From Asterias rubens (Eukaryota; Echinodermata; Asteroidea; Forcipulatida; Asteriidae), in assembly GCF_902459465.1 (NCBI RefSeq), contig NW_022985698.1, forward strand, positions 248,001-312,000: a stretch of 64,000 nt of DNA. Direction: 5' to 3'. Positions 44,680 through 55,649 of this stretch are shown one piece after another (positions within the stretch are counted from its first letter, which is position 1; each line of letters starts with the position of its first letter). Made by a program: the position numbers and the translations under genes. A model generated the notes under the pieces. It ran no database searches. It was given only the letters and a program-made list of their open reading frames with translations, and was not told the DNA's origin.

Positions 44680-45100
44680 CTTAAAATTAAAATTAAAAAA
44701 ATTGTGAATTCACTTTCAGTTTCAAGTTTGGCCCTATTTATTTATAGAAAAGACGTGGTAATTTAAATGTATATTAATTATTATTATTGTTATAAAAACG
44801 ATGGTTCAGTGGATCTACTTTCTAAGAGTATAATATTCTTATAAGTTATAGCCCAGGTTGGACTCCTCCGTTGCATGCAATGCGACAGTGGCACTGACTG
44901 ACGTCCTACCAGGGCTAATAATATGCTTACAATGAGGGCAGCTGTCACTGTGTCTTCAGCCTTTTGTCTTGTCGACATTTTTAAAGTTTCCATTCATTGA
45001 TTGTATTTGTATTCGCTATTATAAATAGCTTATTTTAGATGAACTACATTGCACACACTGCATATATGAAATGAAGGCACAATTTTATAATTATCATATA
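44680..45100. other. No gene recognised
   Basis: AT-rich, with a short TTA run near 44776. A 67-codon frame on the - strand (44790-44993) has no recognisable family. Confidence 0.35.
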
Positions 45101-45120
45101 GAGCTGCTTATTTGGCGGTG

Positions 45121-45735
45121 CTAAACAATGGGCAATTCCATGGTCAGTCGCATTACACTTTTCTGTGTCATTTTTTGATCTTGGTGAGCAGTAGTTCTGT
45201 GTTAGATAGTCTTTACACTAAGTTTATAGACTGATTTGTACTTGTAACACAATGCTTTGAATTTATGTTATTAGAAATGTTGTGGGCTTTGTGCTCTGGA
45301 TGTTAGTAAGATGTAAAAAGCGGTCAGTCGCATTACACAAAAAGGAAATGGAAAAAATTTACTAGTCACAACTTGAAAAATTCCTCGAACTGAAAAACTT
45401 ATTATACATGCAACACACAACTCCTATATACATGAGTATCTAACAGAATACTTGAATACATGGTCAGCAACTTAAACTTTTAGGTATTCATGGCACAACC
45501 ATGGTCAGGTGCATTACGGTCAGTTGCATTAACGTTTTCCAGTCAATTTAGCAACGCCTACATGGAGCCCAAGCTGAGTTTTTTTTTTTCCCCACAAAAT
45601 TGGGTTCATTCTTTGTCAACAACTACAAATAAATTGGTTTCATATCGCAGCTATACCTCCAAAGTGGAAAGAAAGTTGTGACAAAAATTTGATTTTTTCG
45701 TGTCATGTCCATGTTTGCTTGGCATTGCCCATCTG
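45121..45735. repeat. Element with ATGGGCAAT inverted ends and repeated GGTCAGTCGCATTA motif
   Basis: Ends caatgggcaattccatgg and ttggcattgcccatc; the motif ggtcagtcgcattac or a close variant occurs at 45142, 45322, 45504 and 45519. It appears inserted in a GGGCCCAATT-family MITE whose other part runs to about 46050. Confidence 0.55.
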
Positions 45736-46052
45736 CTTACCAGAAATTAGCAGGTTACTTGTACATGATGTGACATGATATTTGGTTGGTAACCCTGTTA
45801 GCTATTTTGTGCTTTTAAAGCTACAACACGTACATTTTGTGCTAAGTTAAAGCAGCTCTATCATAAGCTGACAGATATGCATACAAATTGTCTGCTTAGC
45901 AAAAACTAGCAGGATTCCAGTCATAAAATTATGCAAGTCACAGGGTGTTATTTGGCTGATAGGGATAGTGATAAACCTTTTTCTGGTAAGCATGATTTTG
46001 TTATGCTTAGCTACTTTTTTCTGCTTTTTAAAGCAGCTCTATGAAATCGGGC
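45736..46052. repeat. Remainder of a GGGCCCAATT-family foldback
   Basis: tctgcttaccagaaattagc ... aagcagctctatgaaatcgg-gccc at the right end, and a second internal copy of tctgcttagcaaaaactagc. Confidence 0.6.
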
Positions 46053-46054
46053 CC

Positions 46055-46780
46055 TTTTCTGGTCACACAGCCACACGCTACTAGCTGCATGACCCAGGAA
46101 GGTGTTGTCAATCAACAGGGGTCAGCGGTTTGGATAGATGGGGGAAAGACAAAACTCTGCCAGCATTCTTTGTGTACATCAGTTGATTATGCAAGATGAA
46201 ACAAAATTATGAAACTTTCTTCAAGTTTAAATCAAATTAACCGGGCCATACCCGGGATGTAATTAACACACTTTAAATACATTAAAAATTGTGTGTCCTA
46301 ACATCTTACCTATTTGGGGTGTTGCAATTAAACAGGCCCCTTGCTGAAATGAATGTAGTGTTTGTTTTGTAAGGATTTTTCTTACTTTTGTTTATCTTAA
46401 TGAGGAAACAATAAAAAAACAAAATCATAACTTCTGATGGCAATTTACAACCGATAGGATAAAACACTTCAACAAATTTAATGAACATTTGACAATTAAG
46501 CTGATTAAAATATGGGCCAACTAGTTTTGTAAAAGTACTTTTTACATCTCTTTAATATACTTTATTAATGTTCAATTTGATGAAATACAGGCCTATAGAT
46601 AGATGATAAACTAACATTTGAACATACTTAAGTGGCAACTTTCCAAAGCTCAAATCCAGCCTTCTGATGACTTGTTAGGATTTTGAGACTTTTGTTACAA
46701 AAAATGTTTAAAAGTTTGTAAAAAGTTTGTTTAAAAGTTTTTTTTTTGTTTTTTTTACAGAAGTTTGTTATGGCAACTTT
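46055..46780. other. No gene recognised
   Basis: AT-rich intergenic DNA with a T-rich run at about 46735-46757. No repeat ends identified. Confidence 0.35.
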
Positions 46781-46899
46781 GAAGTGCAACATGCCTCAAA
46801 CATCCAAATCCAACACACCCACCTTCCATGTCATTTCCTCCATGGTCAAAACCACCAACTAGCTCTTAGCCATCTAGCAGGAGCCTTTTCACTCAGTTG

Positions 46900-47255
46900 A
46901 ACCACTGACAGTTTCTCCTGAGGTGGGCAGACTCGCACAGCGGGAGAAGAGGCGTATTGACAGTCACCCTCAAGAGGAGCTGCCCCTCCCAACTAAAGGC
47001 CAGCTACCCCCTGGTCATAGGCAGGAATGGAGAACATGGAAGCCCCTCATTACGTACAGAGATGCAAGACAAACATGAAGAAATGGGGGTATACAGACGA
47101 TTCGATTGTGGCACATCACGTCAGTCTAGGCTACACCTTCTATGATGCTTAGCCCTCGAGGAGCAGTGCCGCCTTGAAGACCTGATGGCAGCAAACGAAG
47201 GCTGTGAGATGCGCCCAATCCTGGTTAGACATTTGAAGAGTAGATGATGGACTCG
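46900..47255 (+). pseudogene. Decayed non-LTR retrotransposon ORF2 C-terminus
   Basis: Short pieces in different frames: LPPGHRQEWRTWKPL, then KHEEMGVYRRFDCGTSRQSR, then LEEQCRLEDLMAANE. This order (Trp-Lys-x-Leu block, KWG-like block, Cys-x-Cys-Gly with following His, leucine/acidic tail) is typical of the end of RTE/Jockey-like reverse-transcriptase proteins. Several stops and frameshifts: dead. Confidence 0.55.
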
Positions 47256-47610
47256 AAAAAAGAAGAACATGCCTTTTACTGCTTGGTTAAACTTCTAACT
47301 TTGTCCTTGCTCTTTGCTTAAAGGTATGTCAATGAATGATTCACAAAATTAATTAATAATTATTATGATTTGGTTAATTTTTCTTTGATTTTATTACAAA
47401 AGTGTTTGCTTTTTTTTTTTTTTTTTCAACTCCATTAGCCTTTTTGATATTTGGTGAACACTATTTGTCAGTTTTATGACAAACCAAACAGTGCACACAA
47501 TAATAATAATAACAAGTTTTTAAAGTGCTTTTAACACCCAAAGGGTGTCTTAAAGTGTTTCCATCACGATTAACCATGGTCACTGGGCCATTTATTTCAT
47601 TCATTAAAGC

Positions 47611-47931
47611 CAGTGGACACTTTCGGTAGACAGTATTGTCCGAGGCCCACACTTCGCGTATCACAACTTTTATATAAAATAACAAACCTGTAAAAATTTA
47701 GGCTCAATCGGTCATCGGAGTCGGGAGAAAATAACGGGAAAAACCACCCTGTAAAGTAAATCTGTAATTCTCGATATCGAGAATTGATGTTGTTTTAATG
47801 TTTTCTCAAAAAGTAAAGCATTTCATGGAATAATATTTCAAGAGAAGTCTTTCACCATTACCTGTGAACTTTAAATCTGTGAACTTTTAAAAAAAAATAT
47901 GTACCGAAAGTGTCCAATGGCTTTAAACTAT
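47611..47931 (+). repeat. MITE of the CCCTTGGACACTTTTGG family, internally shortened
   Basis: ccagtggacactttcggtag to ccgaaagtgtccaatggctt, with gaattgatgttgttttaatgt across the point where the 10.7-kb copy has its palindromic insertion. Confidence 0.8.
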
Positions 47932-47989
47932 CTCAGCTCCCCTGCAGAATGCAAGCTCAATCAATCACAAGAAACATCTTTGTCCCCAC

Positions 47990-48155
47990 AGGTACCCATT
48001 AACTCATGGATGGAGAGAAGCAATTAAGATTATTACAAGTATCTTATTCAGGGACACAAGTGTCATGACCAGGATTCGAACCCACACTCTGCTGAACAGA
48101 AGAAACACCAGAGCTTGAGTTCGGTGCTCTTACCTGCTCGATCACGACACCCTAG
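47990..48155 (-). repeat. Reverse SINE head and adjoining body
   Basis: Contains tcatgaccaggattcgaacc, cacactctgctgaacagaag and gtgctcttacctgctcgatc, matching the head at 25655 in reverse. Confidence 0.65.
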
Positions 48156-48324
48156 CATACCGGGGTGAGTGAAAGAAAAACGCAATCGTTAGATGAGAGC
48201 TATACTTTAAGAAAAATCTTGAACAAATAATGTCCATTTCTAATTAGGTCATGGATTTGCCTTTTTAATGGTAAAGGAATGGGGTAGAGTGATAAAAGCG
48301 TTTCAGAGATAAATGCTTATTTCA

Positions 48325-48470
48325 ATGGGAGACTTTCTGGGACGATAGAGGGCAGCAGACTTACCGGGTAAATCCATTGTTCTCAGAATTATGCGCATGT
48401 TCAGAACTACGTAAACAATGGAAATTTACCCGGTATGTCTGCTGCCACCTAGCGTTGGAAAGTCTCCTAT
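48325..48470. repeat. Palindromic element (TTACCGGGTAAATCCATTGTT arms)
   Basis: gcagcagacttaccgggtaa ... ccattgtt pairs with aacaatgg ... tttacccggtatgtctgctg, flanked by gggagactttc/gaaagtctcct. Loop of about 30 bp. Confidence 0.8.
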
Positions 48471-48569
48471 TGGATGGCATCAAAACATTTCTGTACTAGT
48501 TTGGTTTTTACCCATACACCATGTACACCGATGTCTAGCACTGTATACTCAGCACTTACCCGAGTCGTG

Positions 48570-48625
48570 TGAAAGAATTTCACAAGCACATTAGTCCGGT
48601 GGGATTCGAACCCACAACCCAAAAC
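48570..48625 (-). repeat. tRNA-like T-arm sequence, probably a SINE remnant
   Basis: On the - strand ttgtgggttcgaatcccacc is a perfect B box/T-arm. No complete cloverleaf around it was found. Confidence 0.4.
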
Positions 48626-48629
48626 ATTT

Positions 48630-49350
48630 TTGTCAAAGTACAATTGGATCATGCGTTTCATTTAAGGAGGGCATGTGACAATGTCTGTCTTTTATCTTTT
48701 GTTTTTTATGTGGCCCTGGGTTTCCTTGGCTCTGAAAAGAGCCGTTTGGTTTTGATGGACATCTCATGTAAGATACAATCCACTGCAGTCCAGCTCTTCC
48801 ATCTACCTGGCCTCCTTGAAGATTTACCCACCTTTGCGCTCATTGTCTTCATATTTGTATGAAAAAGAATTGACCTTGGCTTTCAAAATCCTTAAAAGAA
48901 TTTTTCTTTCGTATTTATATCTTACAGCTCTCTTATCTGGATCCTTTTCCGAGAAAATCAAGTACAGAAGTTTATAAAGCTGTCTTGGCCCCTACAATAG
49001 TTACAAATGTTTAAACAGATTTAGAGATAGGAAATGTCATGTTCACATCCATCCCTAGTATGCCTTTAAAACTTTGAAATGTCAAAATTTCCTGAGTTTA
49101 ACAAACTCAGGTTAAAACAAATTCACGCTTAAATTTGTTGTACAGTTTGGCCACTGAATTACCAGCAGATTCTTGAAGGAGTGTTGTCAACATTGTTTCA
49201 GAACAGAAAGCTGGCTAACTATTCTCAACTGTCAAATTTTTGTTGTATTTCTGTGGGACTGTATTTCTATGAGAGCAACAAATTTACCCACTAAAAGGCA
49301 GACAGCTATCGAGTGCACTAAAGTCATGCCCTTTGCCAAAGCACCCTCGA
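48630..49350. other. No gene recognised
   Basis: Frames of 97 codons (48569-48862) and 77 codons (49173-49406) have no recognisable family or splice context. Confidence 0.35.
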
Positions 49351-51830
49351 GAGTAAAAACACTGCTATACTCCAGTCACTGTAGGTCATCCTTAGGATGG
49401 CACTAGTTTCACTGATTAGTAAACTCACTGCTACACTCCAGCCTCTGTAGGTCATCCATGTGACGGCACTAGTTGCGCCGATTAGTAAACTCACTGCTAC
49501 ACTCCAGCCACTGTAGGTCATCCATGTGACGGCACTAGTTGCGCCGATTAGTAAACTCACTGCTACACTCCAGCCACTGTAGGTCATCCATGTGACGGCA
49601 CTAGTTGCACTGAGTAGCTAACTCACTGCTACACTCCAGTCACTGTAGGTCATCCATGTGACGGCACTAGTTGTGCCGATTAGTTAACTCACTGCTACAC
49701 TCCAGCCACTGTTGGTCATGCATGTGACAGCACTAGTTGTGCCGATTAGTAAACTCACTGCTGCACTCCAGCCACTGTAGGTCATCCATGTGACGGCACT
49801 AGTTCTGCGATTAGTAAACTCAATGCTTCACTCCAGCCACTGTAGGTCATCCATGTGACGGCACTAGTTGTGCCGATTAGTAAACTCACTGCTACACTCC
49901 AGCCACTGTAGGTCATCCATGTGACGGCACTAGTTGCGCTGATAAGTAAACACACTTCTACACTCCAGCCACTGTAGGTCATCCATGTGACGGCACTAGT
50001 TGCACTGTGCAACACTCCAGCCACTGTAGGTCATCCATGTGACGGCACTAGTTGCACTGAGTAGTTAACTCACTGCTACACTCCAGCCACTGTAGGTCAT
50101 CTATGTGACGGCACTAGTTGTGCCGATTAGCAAAATCACTTCTACACTCCAGCCACTGTAGGTCATCTATGTGACGGCACTAGTTGTGCCGATTAAGAAA
50201 ACTCACTGCTGCACTCCAGCCACTGTAGGTCATCCATGTGACGGCACTAGTTGTGCCGATTAGTAAACTCACTGCTACACTCCAGCCACTGTAGGTCATC
50301 CATGTGACGGCACTAGTCGCGCTGATAAGTAAACACACTTCTACACTCCAGCCACTGTAGGTCATCCATGTGACGGCACTAGTTGCACTGTGCAACACTC
50401 CAGCCACTGTAGGTCATCCATGTGACGGCACTAGTTGCACTGAGTAGTTAACTCACTGCTACACTCCAGCCACTGTAGGTCATCTATGTGACGGCACTAG
50501 TTGTGCCGATTAGCAAAATCACTTCTACACTCCAGCCACTGTAGGTCATCTATGTGACGGCACTAGTTGTGCCAATTAGTAAACTCACTGCTACACTCCA
50601 GCCACTGAAGGTCATCCATGTGACGGCACTAGCTGTGCCAATTAGTAAACTCACTGCTACACTCCAGCCACTGAAGGTCATCCATGTGACGGCACTAGCT
50701 GTGCCAATTAGTAAACTCACTGCTACACTCCAGCCACTGTAGGTCATCAATAAGACGGCACTAGTTGTGCCGATTAGCAAAATCACTTCTACACTCCAGC
50801 CACTGTGTGTCATCTATGTGACGGCACTAGTTATGCCGATTAGCAAACTCACTGCTACACTCCAGCCACTGTAGGTCATTTATGTGACGGCACTAGTTGT
50901 GTCGATTAGTAAACTCACTGCTACACTCCAGCCACTGTAGGTCATCTATGTGACAGCACTAGTTGTGCCAATTAGTAAACTCACTGCTACACGCCAGCCA
51001 CTGTTGGTCATTTATGTGACGCCACTAGGTGCACTGATTAGTAAACTCAATGCTACACTCCAATCGCTGTAGGTCATCCATGTGAGGGCACCATTTGTGC
51101 CAATTAGTAAACTCACTTTACACTCCAGCCACTGTAGGTCATCTATGTGACGGCACTAGTTGTGCCAATTAGTAAACTCACTGCTACACGCCAGCCACTG
51201 TAGGTCATTTATGTGACGGCACTAGGTGCACTGATAATTTAACTCAATGCTACACTCCAATCGCTGTAGGTCATCCATGTGACGGCACTAGGTGCACTGA
51301 TTAGCAAAATCACTTCTACACTCCAGTCGCTGTAGGTCATCCATGTGAGGGCACTAGTTGTGCTAATTAGTAAACTCACTGCTACACTCCAGCCACTGTA
51401 TGTCATCCATGTGACGGCACTAGTTGCACTGATTTGTAAACTCACTGCTACACTCCAGCCACTGTAGGTCATCCATGTGACGGCACTAGGTGCACTGATT
51501 AGTAAACTCACTGCTACACTCCAGCCACTGTAAGTCATCCATATGATGGCACTAGTTGTGTTGATTAATAAACTCACTGCTACACTCCAGCCACTGTAGG
51601 TCATCCATGTGACGGCACTAGTTGTGCCGAATAGTAAACTCACTGCTACACTCCAGCCACTGTAGGTCATCTATGTGATGGCACTAGATGTGCCGAATGG
51701 TTAACTCACTGCTACAGTCCAGCCACTGTAGGTCATCTATATGAAGGCATTAGTTGCACTGATTAGTAAACTCATTTGGCCATGATTAGTGAACTCACTG
51801 CCACACTCCAACCACTGTAGGTCATGCCCT
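49350..51830 (-). repeat. Satellite-like array of 66-bp units (about 37 copies)
   Basis: Unit: ctcactgctacactccagcc / actgtaggtcatccatgtga / cggcactagttgtgccgatt / agtaaa, spacing 66 bp. A higher-order repeat of about 383 bp including one shortened unit (tgcactgtgcaacactcc at 50001 and 50384) shows block duplication. Since 66 is divisible by 3, frames stay open; the - strand reads a 22-residue repeat (MTYSGWSVAVSLL...), but stops and frame changes occur throughout, so it is not called as a gene. Confidence 0.9.
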
Positions 51831-52031
51831 GTTGAACATGTTAATGTAGGTTTTAACATACCTTCGAACAAGGTTTGTTTGGCTGACAATCTTAACATCG
51901 CCTTGCCAACATAATACCACCCGCCGTCCAGTAGCCCTTTCAAATGGCTTACACTCGATAGACCGCCATTCAAACTCCAACATCGGACACACACAATCAG
52001 CAACCTGCAACTTAACAACCAACATCTAAAA
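51822..52031 (-). other. Possible terminal exon on the - strand
   Basis: tctatttttag/ATGTTGG gives an acceptor-like site followed by a 67-codon frame with several Cys and Arg residues, ending TGA at 51822. It might belong with 52330-52615, but I could not find a matching donor. Equally it may be chance sequence at the edge of the 66-bp array. Confidence 0.2.
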
Positions 52032-52329
52032 ATAGAAGCTACCTCCAGAGGATTTCAGTTCGGTCACAAAGATGTCTAGGGGTTTAAAACAATTAAATAA
52101 TCTTTAGCCAGGAAATTGATGACACAGGGAATTGAAAGGCTGCCGTGAAATCATCAACAGCTCAGTGACACAATACCCTCACTTGAGAATGTCGATTTTG
52201 ACAGCCTTTCTGCCTTTGGTGTGAAGGGTGGCCCGGGTTGCCTCAGAGTATACCTGGGTGGCAGGTATCCATGGTCTGCCCTAGGAGTAGATCCCACGCC
52301 AGTTCACAGAGCTGAGTTGGCTTGGTGTC

Positions 52330-52615
52330 CCCTATAGGTTGACAAACCAGAACGACTTGCCTTTCTTGTTCTTCTGCCTCCGGGGCAAAAAAATGATTGA
52401 CTCTGAGGTAATATCAACTGTCGTGTACCAACCACTGTCTTGGGAACTAAGAAGTAGACGGACATGAGCACCGTCAGAGTTCACTGACATAATGCCATTG
52501 ATGACGTCACTGCAGACACGATTGATTGTCACAGCAGGGAGTTTATTATTGGCCCTTGGGGCTGAGCCTTGAGTTCAACTGGAGGGTCCTCAGATTTCTC
52601 AGAATCATGTCCCGC
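52330..52615 (-). CDS. Possible exon(s), unresolved
   Basis: On the - strand a good acceptor (gaactttcag) at about 52613 opens a block reading GHDSEKSEDPPVELKAQPQG in one frame; 30 bases on, a second frame reads VTINRVCSDVINGIMSVNSD and continues to a stop at 52332 with SGWYTTVDITSES and KNKKGKSFWFVNL. The composition looks protein-like and not repetitive, but the two frames do not join without a frameshift or a further splice. No family recognised. Could be a decayed gene. Confidence 0.3.
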
Positions 52616-52817
52616 TGAAAGTTCAAAGAATGATAGATAAACATGAAAATAGGCATTGCAAAAAACAATTAAACTAAGCAGCTTAAGGTTACAGTTTGAA
52701 TCCAACATCATGTGCTTTGTTTTTCTGCTGATTGTGTATGTTTTTCTTGATATAGCCATTCTTTGGATTTTTGCTCATTCAGTAAACTTTTACCTAGTAC
52801 GATTTTTACTTTATATG

Positions 52818-53060
52818 CTTAAAGGGAGGTACACGTTTGGTTAAATCACTCTTGATATTAATACTGTACGAGATCACTTAACATACAAATTTAGAACCTA
52901 AAATAACTTCATCATTATTTTTCTTTCCAGATGGGGGAACTTCTACACCATGTGTGGCTTAGAAATTTGAATTCTGAACTCAAAGGCAAAAATTGTTGGT
53001 CTACCATTTACGCAAGTATTCAAGACGAATATTATCAGAGATTTTTATTCATGGACTACT
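52818..53060. other. Truncated MITE end and unassigned sequence
   Basis: aaagggaggtacacgtttgg at 52820 is the terminus of the subfamily at 40538; the rest of that element is absent. Confidence 0.45.
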
Positions 53061-53062
53061 TC

Positions 53063-53469
53063 TTTTAAAGACACTGGACACTATTTATTGGTAACTGTCA
53101 AAGGTAGTCTTCACTGTTGGTGTATCTCAGCATACGCATAAAATAACAAACCTGTGAAAATTTGAGTTCAATTGGTCTTCAAAGCTGCGAGATAATAATA
53201 AAGAAAAAACACCCTTGTCACTCAAAGTTGTGTGCTTTCAGATGCTTGATTTCCAGACCGAAAATTCTAACTCTGGGTCTGGAAATCAAATTGTTCGTGG
53301 AAAACTACTTCTTTCTCGAAAACTACGTTACTAACTTCAGAACACGTTCAGAGGGAGTCCTCTCTCACAATGTTTTATACTATCAACAGCTCCCCATTAC
53401 TCATTACCAAGTAAGATTTTATGCTAAACATTATTTTGAGTAATTACCAATAGTGTCCACTGCCTTTAA
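53063..53469 (+). repeat. 385-bp MITE copy with small internal insertions
   Basis: tttaaagacactggacacta to agtgtccactgcctttaag. The central hairpin arm pair is mutated to ccagaccgaaaattc/ctgggtctggaaatc but still complementary. Confidence 0.85.
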
Positions 53470-53940
53470 GGGAAAGTGGAAGGGTAAGGGACAGGGTGTG
53501 TGAGGGGGATTCAGATTGTATACATATTTTTCACTGTGTGAAATGATGTTATAATGTATGTACCTCCGAGGTCCAATAGTGTAGTGACATTATGAGCACA
53601 GAAAAGTTTTTTCTCAGCAGAAAGGGGTTACCAGGACATAATTTGACACAATGAGGAGTATCATTTTGGGCTGGTTCCCTACTTAATTGTTCTTTGAGAC
53701 AGCATTTTCTGATGAGCAGAGATTTTTTACGATTGGTCCCTGGATGGTAATCTTATAAATTAGTTTAGAAAAGGTGCTTGTGTGGATGGTGAAAGTGTTG
53801 GGTGATTTTTGCTTTTGATGATACTATGGTATTTGGAACACGAAGAAAAAAATGTCATATAAAAATTTGGCCATAGCAGATTTGTTCACCAGATAGAATA
53901 ACAAGCAATTTTCACAATTTCAAAATGTCTTCCATTGCCT
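53470..53940. other. No gene recognised
   Basis: Intergenic DNA without identified repeats or coding blocks. Confidence 0.35.
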
Positions 53941-53945
53941 GATAT

Positions 53946-54096
53946 TTGGTGCGTTCGTTTAGCTTCCCTGGGTCGCCCCCGGTGTGTGGCGTTTTTTTTT
54001 TCCAGGACAAACGTGGGTTATTATCTGCACACGTTCGTCCTGGGAAAAGAAAACGCCACACACCGGGGTCGACCCTGGAAGCTAGACGAACGCACT
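53946..54096. repeat. Palindromic element (GTGCGTTCGT...CCGGTGTGTGGCGTTTT arms)
   Basis: Arms of about 65 bp: ggtgcgttcgtttagcttcc, ccggtgtgtggcgttttttt and ccaggacaaacgtg pair with cacgttcgtcctgg, aaaacgccacacaccgg and gaagctagacgaacgcac. Loop about 20 bp. Confidence 0.85.
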
Positions 54097-54111
54097 CGTT
54101 CTACATATAAT

Positions 54112-54748
54112 TGTTTTAAAAGGATTTGGGTACTTTTTGTTACACAAAACACAATGTCCACAGATTTACATACTCTCTTAATGTAAAAGAGTGAAAAAGC
54201 ACTCTTTCAAGAGCCATATGAAGGACAACTCTTTTTCGAGTGGTCTTCCACTCTTTTAGATTGAAGTTTGCATCTTTTTGAGTGATTTTTTACTCTGTCC
54301 TGCGGAGTGAAACCCCTCTCAAAGAGTGAAATAACCCCAAATCTTTTTGAAGAGCCCTATGAGGGACAGTTTGAAATGTAAAGAGTGGTGTTTTCACTCT
54401 TCTACATTTAGAGAGTAAAACTTACACCGTTTGAAGATATTGATAGTAGAAAGCTTAGGCCTTACCTTAAAATATTAGTTGCTGAGGTGCTGTAGTTTTT
54501 GAGAAATGAGTAAAACAATGCGATGAAAGTATGTTTTTACATGCTAAAATAGTTTTCGTCTCATTATCACTGAGACCAAAATTATTTTCATGACATTGTT
54601 TTACTCATTTCTCACAAACTACAGCACCTCATCAAGTAATATTTTCAGGGAAGCTTTCTACTATAACTATCTTCAAACAGTGTAAGTTTAGTGTAAATCT
54701 GTAGACATTGTGTTTTATTGTCCTACAAAAAGTACATTGACCCTTTAA
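54112..54748. repeat. Foldback MITE (family of 35900) carrying a nested element
   Basis: aaaaggatttgggtactttt / cacaatgtccacagatttac at the left; atctgtagacattgtgtttt / aagtacattgaccctttaaa at the right; centre gtctcattatcactgagac. A second element occupies 54173-54415. Confidence 0.85.
54173..54415. repeat. Nested Tc1/mariner-like MITE with TA flanks
   Basis: Inverted ends ctctcttaatgtaaaagagt and its near complement ending ctacatttagagag, flanked by TA at 54171-54172 and 54416-54417. A second copy lies at about 55418-55645. Confidence 0.85.
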
Positions 54749-54749
54749 A

Positions 54750-55415
54750 TGGAAACAATCTACGGGTTGGCAAAGCATGTACATGTAGAGCCAAATATCT
54801 TTAATTACAAACTCTTAATGTGAGCCACAAGCCGTTCATGGTGTATCAAATGCACAAACGCATCACTATACCAACATGTTGTACTGAAGCACTTTATAAT
54901 TGGGGAGTTTATTAGCACAAATGTAAAAATATACACGCACAAACAAAAACTAGAGAAGCCAAACCAATAAACCAAGAAATATATGATGGTTCACTGAAAA
55001 TGTCATACAGCTCTCTCTGAAATGGCTGCTAAAGCCAACTGCACCAGGAAACTTTACACTATTAAAAAAATAATTGAGATTTGGCCGCGTGAGTTTTATA
55101 TGCCCCTATGAAAGTTATGTTTAATATGAATTTCACCGATGGTTGCTTATACTTGTACATGTAATTTCCTTCACAATGGATAATAAATAAACAAATAAAT
55201 AAGAAGACACAAAACTTTATGATTTCAAACTGCATTTTGTGTTGACTATTATCATTATGCCTCATCAACTTGAAGTACTAAACTATGCTGTTACTGCCAT
55301 GTGTAGGCCCCTCTAAAAACCTCTTCATTATAGTTCTTCCAAATAGTTTAAGCCACTACTAGCAAAAGTGTTCAGGTGTTTGTGTTGACCCAAATTTGCT
55401 AAAAATTTCTCTCTA
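54750..55415. other. No gene recognised
   Basis: AT-rich intergenic DNA. A 68-codon frame (55062-55268, - strand) has a hydrophobic stretch only. Confidence 0.35.
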
Positions 55416-55417
55416 AA

Positions 55418-55645
55418 TGCATAAGAGTAAAAAGGCACTCTTTGAAGAACCATATGAGGGACAACTCTTTTTCGAGTGGTCTTCCACTCTTTTAGATTAA
55501 AGTTTGTATCTTTTTGAGTGATGTTTAAGTCTGTTCTAGGTTGAATCCCCTCTAAAAGAGTGAGACAACCACCACTCTTTTTAAAGAGCCATATGAGGTA
55601 CAACTCGAAATGTAATTTTGTTTTGTTCACTGTGTTACATTTAAA
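55418..55645. repeat. Second copy of the GAGTGAAAAAGCACTCTTT element
   Basis: aagagtaaaaaggcactctt, aaccatatgagggacaactc and tttttcgagtggtcttccac match 54185-54260. The right end is decayed. Confidence 0.75.
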
Positions 55646-55649
55646 GAGA

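Noticed and set aside
51239..51670. 143-codon frame with 22-residue repeats
   Set aside because: Belongs to the 66-bp array, in which neighbouring units have stops and frame changes.
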